The position numbers and the translations under genes are program-made. 12,039 nucleotides of DNA, from the NCBI GenBank assembly GCA_040756715.1, contig JBFLYE010000049.1, positions 1 through 12,039 of the forward strand. The letters are read 5' to 3'. This stretch comes from JBFLYE01 sp040756715 [NCBI: bacterium]. GTDB taxonomy: Bacteria > UBA9089 > UBA9088. Under the pieces are notes generated by a model. That model saw only the letters and a list, made by a program, of their open reading frames with translations. It was not told the DNA's origin and ran no database searches. How positions within the stretch are numbered: the first letter of the stretch is position 1; the number at the start of each line of letters is the position of its first letter. This document shows, in pieces, positions 1-7,084 of this stretch.

Positions 1-193
1 TAAGACCTAATAACTTAAAAAAAAGAAAACCCAAAGAATAAGAGAGAAAAATGAAGGGCAAAAGAAGAAAAATAGGCTTTAAAACAGAAAGGAGAAAATT
101 AAAATCAGAAATAAAGCTCTGGTGGTTATTGATAAACTTAAAAAAAACAAACCCTCCCCAGCCAAGGATAATCGCGATAATTATATTCTTCAT
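1..193 (-). CDS. Partial integral membrane protein, 5' part only
   Basis: An open frame reads leftward from ATG at 193-191 and runs off the window without a stop, giving 64 residues. The product begins MKNIIIAIILGWGGFVFFKF and has two strongly hydrophobic stretches, about residues 3-20 and 33-56, separated by a short polar loop (INNHQSFISD). This suggests an inner-membrane protein with several helices. A possible Shine-Dalgarno sequence (AGTAGG on the minus strand, 211-206) lies 12 bases upstream of the ATG, and a promoter candidate lies further up at 278-307. Codon choice resembles that of the other genes here. The plus-strand open frame over the same bases is Lys/Arg-rich and looks like the antisense shadow of this gene. 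I do not recognise the family. A TTG at 205-203 is an alternative start. Confidence 0.6.
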   Translation of the reverse strand, partial: MKNIIIAIILGWGGFVFFKFINNHQSFISDFNFLLSVLKPIFLLLPFIFLSYSLGFLFFKLLGL

Positions 194-277
194 AAGAGAG
201 GGCAACCTACTAGCACCAGAGCACCAGAAGATAAGAGGTAACTTTTATTAGGATAGCTAACCACATACATAGAATAT

Positions 278-307
278 ATTATATCAAAAACCTTTCATAA
301 AAGCCAA
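278..307 (-). promoter_or_regulatory. Candidate sigma70-type promoter for the leftward membrane-protein gene
   Basis: On the minus strand, TTGGCT (307-302, four of six matches to TTGACA) is followed by an 18-base spacer and a perfect TATAAT (283-278). The predicted transcript would start near 271 and give a leader of roughly 77 bases before the ATG at 193. This region is very AT-rich, so a chance match is possible. Confidence 0.5.
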
Positions 308-315
308 TTTTATGA
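295..315. promoter_or_regulatory. Perfect palindrome in the divergent promoter region, possible operator
   Basis: TCATAAAA (295-302) and TTTTATGA (308-315) are perfect 8-base inverted arms around the 5-base centre GCCAA. The palindrome covers the -35 hexamer of the leftward promoter and lies about 50-70 bases upstream of the fliP promoter. The geometry suits a dimeric repressor or activator site, but no regulator is identified. No T-run follows, so a terminator reading is weaker. Confidence 0.35.
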
Positions 316-367
316 GCAGTCGGGGAGTTTTTTTCCACGGTTAATTATTCAAACAAAGTAAAAAACC

Positions 368-396
368 TTGACAAAGATAGAAAAATGGTATTTAAT
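368..396 (+). promoter_or_regulatory. Strong sigma70-type promoter for fliPQR
   Basis: A perfect TTGACA (368-373), an optimal 17-base spacer and TTTAAT (391-396, five of six matches) precede the fliP ATG at 404. Initiation 7-8 bases after the -10 box would fall at about 403-404, so the transcript would start at or next to the start codon with no room for a Shine-Dalgarno sequence. The first three bases of the -35 box could be misread as a TTG start for fliP. Confidence 0.7.
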
Positions 397-403
397 TTAT
401 GAT

Positions 404-1132
404 ATGAAAAAGGTATTATTTTTTCTCTTTATTGCCTTTTCCTCATTTTGTGCTGACATTCCCATTCCAAAGATAAATTTAGGGATTGCCCCCGGAAAAC
501 CAGAGGATGTTGCAATGAGCCTTCAAATCTTATTTGTCCTTACCATCCTTGCTCTAGTTCCTTCAATTATTATAATGGTTACATCATTTGTAAGGATAGT
601 CATTGTTCTTACATTTGTAAAACAGGCTTTGGCAATCCAACAAGCACCTCCCCAGCAGGTAATTACAGCCCTTGCTCTGTTTTTAACATTTTTTATTATG
701 TCTCCCACCTTGGATAAAATTAACAAAAATAGCCTAACGCCATATATGGAAAAAAAGATTACAGGAACAAAGGCATTGGAGGAGGCATCTATCCTGGTAA
801 AGGATTTTATGTTAAGGCAGACAAGGGAGAAAGACCTGGCCTTGTTTGTAAAAATATCAAACCTAGAAAGGCCAAGAACGCCAGAGGATATTCCCATTCT
901 AACCCTTATCCCAGCCTTTATGACATCTGAGATTTCCATTGCCTTTCAGATTGGAATATTGCTATTTCTGCCATTTTTGGTTATCGACATTATTGTTGCC
1001 TCTGTGCTTATGTCTATGGGAATGATTATGCTTCCACCTGCGATGATTTCCTTACCATTTAAAATCCTTTTATTTGTTATGGTTGATGGCTGGAATCTTT
1101 TAATCCATAGGCTTGTTTTGAGTTTTCATTGA
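404..1132 (+). CDS. fliP: Flagellar export gate protein FliP
   Basis: FliP forms, with FliQ and FliR, the core export gate of the flagellar type III secretion apparatus in the inner membrane. With the ATG at 404 the product is 242 residues, the usual FliP length (about 245 in E. coli). It begins with the signal-peptide-like MKKVLFFLFIAFSSFCA, as is common for FliP. The first signature, around residues 60-103, includes SFVRIVIVLTFVKQAL, QQAPPQQV and ALFLTFFIMSP. The second, near the C-terminus, includes MTSEISIAFQIG and SVLMSMGMIMLPP. Several hydrophobic helices are visible. A TTG start at 368 would add 12 polar residues before the signal peptide and overlap a TTGACA box, so I prefer 404. No Shine-Dalgarno is seen, which fits leaderless expression. 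The stop is one base before the fliQ start. Confidence 0.95.
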   Translation: MKKVLFFLFIAFSSFCADIPIPKINLGIAPGKPEDVAMSLQILFVLTILALVPSIIIMVTSFVRIVIVLTFVKQALAIQQAPPQQVITALALFLTFFIMSPTLDKINKNSLTPYMEKKITGTKALEEASILVKDFMLRQTREKDLALFVKISNLERPRTPEDIPILTLIPAFMTSEISIAFQIGILLFLPFLVIDIIVASVLMSMGMIMLPPAMISLPFKILLFVMVDGWNLLIHRLVLSFH

Positions 1133-1133
1133 G

Positions 1134-1397
1134 ATGACAGAAGGATTCGTAATCAAGCTTTTTCAAGAGGCTATTTTTTATTGCTTGCTCCTTTCCCTTC
1201 CTATGCTTGCTGTATCAATCATTGTTGGTTTGATAATCTCCATCCTTCAAACAGCAACCTCCATTCAGGAGCAAACCATAACATTTGTCCCAAAGATTTT
1301 GGCTGTCCTTATTACAGGTGGGCTATGTGCTGCCTGGCTGGGGAAAACAATGGCAGGATGGACAACTAGGGTGTTTGAGATAATTTCAACCCTTTAA
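1134..1397 (+). CDS. fliQ: Flagellar export gate protein FliQ
   Basis: FliQ is a small two-helix inner-membrane subunit that packs around the FliP-FliR core of the flagellar export gate. The product has 87 residues, within the normal range of about 85-90. It has two hydrophobic segments, about residues 13-38 and 50-70. Between them lies a polar stretch including SILQTATSIQEQTITFVPK, typical of FliQ. The C-terminal part (AAWLGKTMAGWTTRVFEII) also fits. The start follows the fliP stop by one base and its stop is two bases before fliR, so the three are almost certainly co-transcribed and translationally coupled. No clear Shine-Dalgarno sequence is visible. Confidence 0.95.
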   Translation: MTEGFVIKLFQEAIFYCLLLSLPMLAVSIIVGLIISILQTATSIQEQTITFVPKILAVLITGGLCAAWLGKTMAGWTTRVFEIISTL

Positions 1398-1399
1398 TA

Positions 1400-2167
1400 A
1401 TGGAAGTTTTAGTTTCTGAATTCCAAAAATTCTTGCTTGTATTCCTTAGAATATCTGGAATATTTATTACAGCCCCTCTGTTTTCAAGCCCAAATATAGA
1501 CTATCCAATAAGGGTGAGCATCTGCCTCCTTACTTCCCTTGCCGCAGCACCTCCTGTTCTTTCCTTTATTCCACAACCACCAACAAATATCATTAGCTAT
1601 GCTATTCTCTCCATATCCGAGATTATTATTGGGCTTACCATTGGACTCTTTGCCTCTTTTATTGTCTCTTTATTTAGCCTCTCAGCAGAATTCTATTCTG
1701 TTTCAATGGGGTTTGCCATAAGCAATGTCTTTGACCCGGTCTCTGAGGTAGAGCAACCCGTTATTGGGCAATTATTAGGGCTATTTGGTCTCCTTGTATT
1801 TATTACAATAGATGGACCACAAACAATCCTTTATGCTGTAATTTCTTCATTCAAATTTGTTACAGGGTTATCTCTAGTCTCATCAAAAATTCTCTCTTCT
1901 TCTACGATTGAGATGTTTTGCAAGATGTTTGCCACAGCCCTTAAGATTAGCTTTCCCCTTCTTTGTGTATTATTCCTGGTAAATCTTTCATTAGGTCTTC
2001 TTTCGAAAGCAGCGCCTTTGATAAACATTATGATCTTTGGTTTTCCCATTACCATTCTTTCTGGACTGATTGTTCTTTTCCTTCTCTTTCCTTTTCTTTG
2101 GAATGTTTCCTCCTCTATATTTCAAGAGCTATTCTCCGATATAGATAAGCTTATAAGAAGCCTATGA
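1400..2167 (+). CDS. fliR: Flagellar export gate protein FliR
   Basis: FliR completes the FliPQR export gate in the inner membrane. The 255-residue product matches the usual length and has about six hydrophobic helices. Recognisable family features are the start LLVFLRISGIFITAPLFSSP, the SISEIIIGLTIGLFASF segment near residues 72-88 and SMGFAISNVFDP near residues 102-113. The late stretch LSLGLLSKAAPLINIMIFGF (about residues 197-216) is also characteristic. The ATG lies two bases after the fliQ stop. In many genomes fliR is followed by flhB or is fused to it. Here an unrelated HNH gene follows, so flhB must be elsewhere or absent. Confidence 0.94.
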   Translation: MEVLVSEFQKFLLVFLRISGIFITAPLFSSPNIDYPIRVSICLLTSLAAAPPVLSFIPQPPTNIISYAILSISEIIIGLTIGLFASFIVSLFSLSAEFYSVSMGFAISNVFDPVSEVEQPVIGQLLGLFGLLVFITIDGPQTILYAVISSFKFVTGLSLVSSKILSSSTIEMFCKMFATALKISFPLLCVLFLVNLSLGLLSKAAPLINIMIFGFPITILSGLIVLFLLFPFLWNVSSSIFQELFSDIDKLIRSL

Positions 2168-2181
2168 ATTGTAAATTTTAA

Positions 2182-3006
2182 TTGCAAAGGGTTTGTTATA
2201 ATTGCGGAAGGGATTTAGGTAATGAGCCTGCGATTAGGGGGTTAAGGGGTCTTACCTGTTTTCCTTGTAGATATAATTTTGACAAAAGGGGAGGAGAGAA
2301 ATTTCTTCTTGAGTATCAGAGCTATCAAGAAAAAAAGGAAGATTGGGAATTAAAACATAAGGATAAATGGGTTAAATGCCAGAGGCTTAAAGGATTTGCC
2401 TGGATAAGTTTATATCTTTTAGTAATTTTTCTCCTTACCCCATTTTTCCTCTTTCTCTTTGGAAAAACCAATAAAATTATCCCTATTTTTTGTTTTTTAA
2501 TCTCAGGGGCATTTTTTATTATTCACCTGGTTTTATTAAAAATAAAAATCCCTTGCCAAGAGCCTCCAGATGTCCCAAGAAAAGAGCCTAATGCACTATT
2601 GGCTATGCTTGATGTTGTTTTTGATGGGGAATTAGATGGAGAATTTCTTAAATTCAAGGGCTATCCACCAGATTGGAAAGAAAGACAGGATAAATGTTTA
2701 ACCCGTGATGGACATAAATGCAGAATTTGTGGAAAGACCACAAGGTTACATATACATCATATAATGCCTATATCATTTGGTGGAATACATAGCTTACAAA
2801 ACCTTATCACCCTTTGTTATGCCTGCCATAAAAAGCAGGAATACTATCAACATCCAAGCTTAATAATGGAGAATATTAAGGCAAATAAAAGATATTGGGT
2901 TTCTCCACATACAAGATTCGGTGGAAAAAGCATCCCTGGCTATTTCAGAAAAACGGGAAGAAGGGGAGGATTCTGGCGTAGGATAAGAAGGGTAAAATCA
3001 TTTTGA
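2182..3006 (+). CDS. Membrane-anchored zinc-finger/HNH endonuclease-domain protein
   Basis: This 274-residue protein combines parts that are seldom seen together. The N-terminus has a CxxC...CxxC zinc-binding pattern (C5, C8, C26, C29). Two hydrophobic helices follow at about residues 72-93 and 98-119. The C-terminal half has an HNH domain: C180 and C183, then HIHHIMPISFGG (H190, H192, H193), N207 and C212-x-x-C215-H216. HNH domains cleave DNA or RNA with a bound metal; here two zinc-binding CxxC pairs frame the active site. Two helices would leave both termini on the same side of the membrane, presumably the cytoplasm. The tail is Arg/Gly-rich and basic. The start is TTG, the first codon after an in-frame TAA, 14 bases after the fliR stop, with no clear Shine-Dalgarno. 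A TATAAT lies inside the gene's start at 2197-2202. A role in the flagellar locus is not evident. Confidence 0.75.
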   Translation: MQRVCYNCGRDLGNEPAIRGLRGLTCFPCRYNFDKRGGEKFLLEYQSYQEKKEDWELKHKDKWVKCQRLKGFAWISLYLLVIFLLTPFFLFLFGKTNKIIPIFCFLISGAFFIIHLVLLKIKIPCQEPPDVPRKEPNALLAMLDVVFDGELDGEFLKFKGYPPDWKERQDKCLTRDGHKCRICGKTTRLHIHHIMPISFGGIHSLQNLITLCYACHKKQEYYQHPSLIMENIKANKRYWVSPHTRFGGKSIPGYFRKTGRRGGFWRRIRRVKSF

Positions 3007-3137
3007 AATTTCCATAGTATTTCTGAACATTTATGTGAAAGATACTATAAAATTATAGTTAATTCCATAACGCTTTACAAAATGTATGGGTTTAGATAAT
3101 CTTAAGGAAAACTTTATAAAATTATGAATTTTGAATG

Positions 3138-3199
3138 TTGAATTTTGAATTAAAAGGGAAAAAATTTTATAAAACTTAAACCTTCAATTCAAAATTCAA
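3138..3199. repeat. AT-rich inverted repeat forming a long hairpin
   Basis: TTGAATTTTGAATT (3138-3151) and its exact complement AATTCAAAATTCAA (3186-3199) are 14-base arms around a 34-base loop. Further imperfect arms extend the palindrome on both sides: GAATTTTGAAT at about 3127 and AGAATTCAAAATTT ending near 3218. It is part of a repeat whose right half is found again at 11913-12039. Related AATTTTGAATT strings also occur near 7437. Confidence 0.65.
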
Positions 3200-3294
3200 A
3201 ATTTAGAATTCAAAATTTCTTAAAAGGTGGATGAATTTTTAACAGATAAACACAACCCTATCTATTTTTGCACTAAGTGATGGAAGATACTATA
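3167..3294 (+). repeat. Dispersed repeat, copy 1 (partner at 11913-12039, inverted)
   Basis: This 128-base stretch matches the reverse complement of the last 127 bases of the window, with only about three small differences: one A indel near 3178, one near 3242 and a short difference near 3254. Distinct landmarks shared by both copies are CTTAAAAGGTGGATGAA and TTTGCACTAAGTGATGG. Similarity stops sharply at ATACTATA (3287-3294), on the side facing infB. The other boundary cannot be seen because copy 2 runs off the window. Confidence 0.9.
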
Positions 3295-3309
3295 AATCTA
3301 TGATTTTGC

Positions 3310-3339
3310 TTGCAAAGGCTTCTGGTTTCAATTTATAAT
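3310..3339 (+). promoter_or_regulatory. Candidate promoter for infB, 7 bases before its start
   Basis: TTGCAA (3310-3315, four of six matches), an 18-base spacer and a perfect TATAAT (3334-3339) precede the GTG start of infB at 3347. The predicted start of transcription coincides with the start codon, as at fliP. No Shine-Dalgarno sequence exists between the box and the GTG. Confidence 0.5.
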
Positions 3340-3346
3340 ACCCTTT

Positions 3347-4834
3347 GTGCAGAAACCTCCGGTTGTTACAATTATGGGTCATGTAGACCATGGGAAAACC
3401 CTTCTCCTTGATGCCATAAGGAATACAAGGGTTGTAGAGGGAGAGGTAGGTGGCATAACCCAACATATTGGAGCTTATAAGATAAAGACAAAAAATGGAG
3501 AAATTGTCTTTATAGATACACCTGGCCATTCTGCATTTACCGCAATGAGGGCAAGGGGAGCAAAGGTTACCGACATTGTTGTCCTTGTTATAGCAGCTGA
3601 TGATGGTGTAATGCCTCAGACAATTGAGGCAATAAACCATGCCAAGGCAGCAAGTGTTCCAATTATTGTAGCAGTTAACAAGATTGACCTTCCTTCCTCA
3701 AATCCTGATAAAATAAGGCAACAGGTTGCAAATTATGGTCTGGTTGATGAAAAATGGGGAGGAGATGTTATCTTTTGCGAGGTATCCGCTAAAGAAAAAA
3801 GGGGGCTTGATAACCTTCTTGAGATGATTCTCCTTCAAGCAGAAATGCTCTCTTTGTCTTATAACCCAAAAAACAAGGCTTATGGAACAATTATTGAGTC
3901 AAGGATTGATAAGGGGCTAGGTCCTGTGGGAAGCGTTATTGTTCAAGACGGCGTTTTAAAGATAAGGGATACATTTGCTGTTTCCTCTAATATTGGCAGG
4001 GTTCGGGCTATGATTGACGATATGGGAATGAGGCTTAATGAGGCATCTGCGGGAACGCCGGTGGAGGTATTAGGATTTTCAACCCTTCCAAAGGCGGGAG
4101 AAAGACTGTCTGTGATAAGTAAGGAGGAGGCAGATATTATTTTAAAGAAAAAGAAAGAAGCTCAAGTGGCATTTGAAAGGCCAAAGATTAGCCTGGAAGA
4201 CCTCTTTAAAAAAATTGAAGAAGGCGAGGTTAAAGAGCTTCCTTTGATCATAAGGACAGATGTCTCTGGAACCTGCGAGGCACTATGCTCATCTTTAAAG
4301 GAGCTTCCTTTAAATAATGTAGGGATAAAGATCCTCCATTCAGGTTGTGGAGGTATCCTTGAGCAGGATATAATGTTTGCAAAGGCAGCATCTGGGATAA
4401 TCATTGGTTTTCATATCAAGCCCTCATCTGCCATAAAAGCATTAGCTGAGAAAGAGGGTGTAAAGATATATACCTATGATATTATCTATGAGGCAATAGC
4501 TGAGATAGAAAAGGCAGCTTTGGGGTTACTTGCTCCAAAAATAAAGCTTAAGGGAATTGGAAAGGCAATTGTAAAGAAGATATTTAAGATTGAAAAGAAA
4601 TTAATTGCCGGTTGTTTTGTTGAGGGAGGAAAAATAGAGGGTGGTGCAAAGGTAAAAATTATCCGTGATGGTGAGGTGATTGCTGAAACCTCAATCATTT
4701 CTCTTAAGCGATTTAAAGAGGATGTTTCCTTTGTTAAAGCTGGTCTTGATTGTGGAATAGGACTTTCTTATTCTGATATTAAAGAGGGTGATGTTCTTGA
4801 GGCATATGTTGCCCTAAAAGAAGAAAAGGCTTGA
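3347..4834 (+). CDS. infB: Translation initiation factor IF-2, lacking the N-terminal region
   Basis: IF-2 is the GTPase that delivers initiator fMet-tRNA to the ribosome and promotes subunit joining. All G-domain motifs are present: GHVDHGKT (residues 11-18), GGITQHIGA (35-43), DTPGH (57-61), NKID (111-114) and SAK (147-149). Domains II, III and the C-terminal tRNA-binding part follow with normal length, ending [14 protein letters not shown] ([12 protein letters not shown]). At 495 residues it lacks the IF2_N modules and linker of typical bacterial IF-2 (700-900 residues). The open frame starts at GTG only ten residues before the P-loop, at a [15 protein letters not shown] stretch that is normally internal. 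An in-frame stop (3293-3295) and a dispersed repeat lie just upstream. This could be a real short form from the promoter at 3310-3339, or a gene that lost its 5' part. The stop codon overlaps the -35 box of the next gene. Confidence 0.93.
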   Translation: MQKPPVVTIMGHVDHGKTLLLDAIRNTRVVEGEVGGITQHIGAYKIKTKNGEIVFIDTPGHSAFTAMRARGAKVTDIVVLVIAADDGVMPQTIEAINHAKAASVPIIVAVNKIDLPSSNPDKIRQQVANYGLVDEKWGGDVIFCEVSAKEKRGLDNLLEMILLQAEMLSLSYNPKNKAYGTIIESRIDKGLGPVGSVIVQDGVLKIRDTFAVSSNIGRVRAMIDDMGMRLNEASAGTPVEVLGFSTLPKAGERLSVISKEEADIILKKKKEAQVAFERPKISLEDLFKKIEEGEVKELPLIIRTDVSGTCEALCSSLKELPLNNVGIKILHSGCGGILEQDIMFAKAASGIIIGFHIKPSSAIKALAEKEGVKIYTYDIIYEAIAEIEKAALGLLAPKIKLKGIGKAIVKKIFKIEKKLIAGCFVEGGKIEGGAKVKIIRDGEVIAETSIISLKRFKEDVSFVKAGLDCGIGLSYSDIKEGDVLEAYVALKEEKA

Positions 4835-4860
4835 CAATGTCTTATTTAAGAAGATAGAAT
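4831..4860 (+). promoter_or_regulatory. Promoter for the TPR-protein operon, 9 bases before its start
   Basis: A perfect TTGACA (4831-4836) overlaps the infB stop codon (4832-4834). It is followed by an 18-base spacer and TAGAAT (4855-4860, five of six matches). The next gene's ATG is at 4870. Initiation 6-8 bases after the -10 box would leave a leader of zero to three bases, the third example of this spacing in the window. Confidence 0.6.
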
Positions 4861-4869
4861 AAACAAAAA

Positions 4870-5985
4870 ATGAAAAGATTTTTTCTTCTCCTTTTTATCC
4901 CCTCTCTTCTTTTTTGTAAGACAAATATATATTATAACCTTGGGATAGATAGCTATTTCAAAAATAATTTAGAAGATAGCCTTTCTAATTTTAAAAAAGC
5001 AACGAGTGCATTTCCCGAAAGCTTTCTCTCTTGGTTTTATCTTGGAAAGACATATTATAGACTAAAAATGAATAAAGAGGCAAAGGATGCCCTTTTAAAG
5101 GCCTCTTCCCTTTCTTTAGAGGATGTAAAAAGCAGGCTTCTTCTTGCCCAGATTCTTATGGAGGAGGAGGATTATAAAAATGCAGCTAAATCTTACAAAG
5201 ATGTTTTATCCATTGAAGAAGAAAACTTTGAGGCAAATTTTTCCCTTGGGAAGACCTACATTAAGCTAGAAAAATTTGATGATGCCATTTTTTACCTTAA
5301 AAAGGCAGCAGAGCTAGCACCAGATGAGCCAGAGGTTCATTTTTTTTTAGGCTGTGCCTTGCTTTCTAAAGACGAACCCAACTTTGCAAAGGATGCATTT
5401 ACAAAGGCTATTTCTTTGGAATCAAATAACCCCTTGTTTTACTATTACAGAGGAAATGCCTATTTTAAGCTTGCTGATTATACAAATCCTATAGATTCTG
5501 ATTTTGTATCCGTAGAAGATTATAGAAGGGCAATTGAATTTGGGCTTTATACCCCAGATGTCTTTTTTATGTATGGAAATGCCCTTCTTGCTAGAGGGTT
5601 TTATTACCTTAAGACAAAAAATGAAAAGAAGGCTTATGACATACTGGAAAAGGCTATTGTTGAATACAAGCATGCTATTTCTCTTTCTCCAGGTGCATCA
5701 AATGCCCATAACAATATGGGGCTGGCATATTATTACCTTGATAGAATAGATGAGGCGATTTTCTATTTTAAGAAGTCAGTTGAGCTTGAGCCATTAATCG
5801 CATTCTTCCACGATAATCTGGGTGATGCCTATTATAAAAAGGGTGATTTTAAAAATAGCCTTTTAGAATTTAGCCTTGTCCTTGAGCTTTCTCCAGATTA
5901 TACACCAGATGATAAAATTCTTCCATTTCCGGCAAGAGGGATTAAGGAGAAAATCCGTGAAGCTAAAAGAAGGGTTCAAAAGTAA
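4870..5985 (+). CDS. Exported tetratricopeptide-repeat (TPR) protein
   Basis: The 371-residue product begins with a signal peptide (MKRFFLLLFIPSLLFC), so it is probably periplasmic. The Cys at residue 16 is not in a good lipobox (LLFC). From about residue 20 to 350 it consists of roughly nine TPR units. Clear ones start at AWYxLGxxY-like positions such as SWFYLGKTYYRLK, ANFSLGKTYIKLEKFDDAIFYL, NAHNNMGLAYYYLDRIDEAI and HDNLGDAYYKKGDFKNSL. TPR superhelices bind peptides and assemble complexes; no partner can be read from the sequence. No Shine-Dalgarno precedes the ATG, but a promoter ends nine bases upstream. The last 29 bases overlap the next gene, whose Shine-Dalgarno sequence lies inside this gene. 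Confidence 0.88.
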   Translation: MKRFFLLLFIPSLLFCKTNIYYNLGIDSYFKNNLEDSLSNFKKATSAFPESFLSWFYLGKTYYRLKMNKEAKDALLKASSLSLEDVKSRLLLAQILMEEEDYKNAAKSYKDVLSIEEENFEANFSLGKTYIKLEKFDDAIFYLKKAAELAPDEPEVHFFLGCALLSKDEPNFAKDAFTKAISLESNNPLFYYYRGNAYFKLADYTNPIDSDFVSVEDYRRAIEFGLYTPDVFFMYGNALLARGFYYLKTKNEKKAYDILEKAIVEYKHAISLSPGASNAHNNMGLAYYYLDRIDEAIFYFKKSVELEPLIAFFHDNLGDAYYKKGDFKNSLLEFSLVLELSPDYTPDDKILPFPARGIKEKIREAKRRVQK

Positions 5986-7084
5986 AGTCCTTTTTCTTCT
6001 GCTTATTCCTCTTTTGGTATATTCCAAGATAGACCTCTTTTCTTTAAAGGAAAAAGAAGAAATTGTTCAACCGGAAGTTATAGAAGAGAGGCCGATTGTT
6101 AAAGAAAAGAAAGAGATTAAGAAGCCAGAAAAAAGAAGAGAGAAGCAGCAAGAGAGAAGAGAAAAAAGAGAAGAAATATCTGAGCCTAAAGGGGAGGTAG
6201 GGAGCGAAACATATGTAGAAGAAACAATGCCTTTTGAGATATTTGAGCATGCTCAAATAGAGGAGGAAAAAAGGCCCTTATGGATAATATTTAGCCTGAC
6301 AATAACCTCTATGGTTGGAATACTCATTATTTTTCTAATAATTATCCATCTTATGAAAAGGGAAAGGAGGATACAAAAGCCATTATTCCACATTCCTCCC
6401 TCTGATATAGAAGACGAGCTTAAAAACTTAAAGCAATCATCAAAAATTGTCTCCTCCCAGATTTCACAGTTAGAAAGGATGATGCCAGGTGAATTTATCG
6501 AGGGATTAAGGTCTGAAAAGGTATTTTCCCAAATAGCAAAGGATGTTTCTCTCTCTCTTGAACCAAGAATAAGGGAGCTTGGCCTGGCATATCAAGGGAT
6601 AAAAAAATCCATTGCCCAATTGGATGTTGAGATAAATAATCTTTCTTCATTAAAGGGCTTAAATTTTAAAGACCTCGCAAGGCAGACAGCCACAGAGTTT
6701 ATAATGCCCCTTCAAAATGAGTTTAATAAACACAAGCTTTCTTATGAAAGTATGCTTTCTTCCTTTGAACAAAGACAGGATGGAAGGCTTTCTACAATTG
6801 AAAAAAGATATAGGGAGGTAAGGGAATTGGTAGATGAGGTTTATAAACGGCTTGTAGGCCTTGAATCCCTTATAACATCCGCAACAATGTTTGAACAAGA
6901 GCCTGTCATTCGGACAAAGAAAAGGGAAGAAATTGTCCCTCCTCAAAAAACTACAAGGGAGGAAATCAACAAGCTCATCTATGAATTGGCTGATAATGGA
7001 TTAAGTGTAGAGGAGATAGCCAAGAAGACAAAGATTGGAAAAGGAGAAATAGAGCTTATTCTTTCATTTAGAAACAAAAGGTGA
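5957..7084 (+). CDS. Membrane protein with charged linker, coiled coil and HTH-like tail
   Basis: The 375-residue product starts with a hydrophobic segment (residues 10-22, VLFLLLIPLLVYS), followed by a Glu/Lys/Arg-rich stretch at about 30-106. A transmembrane helix covers about 108-132, a long predicted coiled coil about 148-330, and the C-terminal tail 338-375 includes LADNGLSVEEIAKKTKIGKG. The tail resembles the small HTH-like module of DUF2802/DUF6115-type proteins known from flagellar operons; this is from memory of such families, not a search. I chose GTG at 5957 because AAGGAG (5944-5949) lies seven bases upstream and because this start opens directly onto a signal-anchor-like sequence. 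A longer frame from 5876 would add a tract without these features. The gene overlaps the TPR gene by 29 bases and the next gene by four (GTGA). Confidence 0.75.
   Translation: MKLKEGFKSKVLFLLLIPLLVYSKIDLFSLKEKEEIVQPEVIEERPIVKEKKEIKKPEKRREKQQERREKREEISEPKGEVGSETYVEETMPFEIFEHAQIEEEKRPLWIIFSLTITSMVGILIIFLIIIHLMKRERRIQKPLFHIPPSDIEDELKNLKQSSKIVSSQISQLERMMPGEFIEGLRSEKVFSQIAKDVSLSLEPRIRELGLAYQGIKKSIAQLDVEINNLSSLKGLNFKDLARQTATEFIMPLQNEFNKHKLSYESMLSSFEQRQDGRLSTIEKRYREVRELVDEVYKRLVGLESLITSATMFEQEPVIRTKKREEIVPPQKTTREEINKLIYELADNGLSVEEIAKKTKIGKGEIELILSFRNKR

Larger units (their letters stand above)
3007..3346. other. Non-coding AT-rich gap with repeat, hairpin and infB promoter
   Basis: I see no credible gene in these 340 bases. 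They contain a candidate small non-autonomous element. A 13-base direct repeat AAGATACTATAAA occurs at 3039-3051 and again at 3284-3296, and an inverted ATAGTAT core lies at 3014-3020. Inside is a large AT-rich palindrome, and bases 3167-3294 recur in reverse orientation at the window's end. After the repeat there are about 50 unique bases holding a 12-residue open frame (3300-3338) and a promoter-like -35/-10 pair in front of infB. Confidence 0.6.

Noticed and set aside
51-251. Plus-strand open frame of 66 codons rich in Lys and Arg
   Set aside because: It is antisense to a better leftward membrane-protein frame at 1-193 that has normal codon use, two hydrophobic helices and a promoter candidate.
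311-345. Terminator or riboswitch around the GGGGAGTTTTTTT stretch
   Set aside because: The T-run is not preceded by a GC-rich stem, and no known riboswitch pattern is recognisable.
368-403. TTG start for fliP at 368
   Set aside because: The TTG is part of a perfect -35 box, and the extra residues precede a normal signal peptide that starts at 404.
2197-2202. TATAAT as a promoter for the HNH gene
   Set aside because: It lies inside the coding sequence, after the only possible start codon, and no suitable -35 box is at the right distance.
3138-3218. Rho-independent terminator for the HNH gene
   Set aside because: The hairpin is almost entirely A/T, lies over 130 bases past the stop and belongs to a repeat found elsewhere, so a terminator role is not supported.
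3039-3296. CRISPR-like array from repeated short AT motifs
   Set aside because: Motifs are irregularly spaced, partly inverted and lack unique spacers; no cas gene is present.
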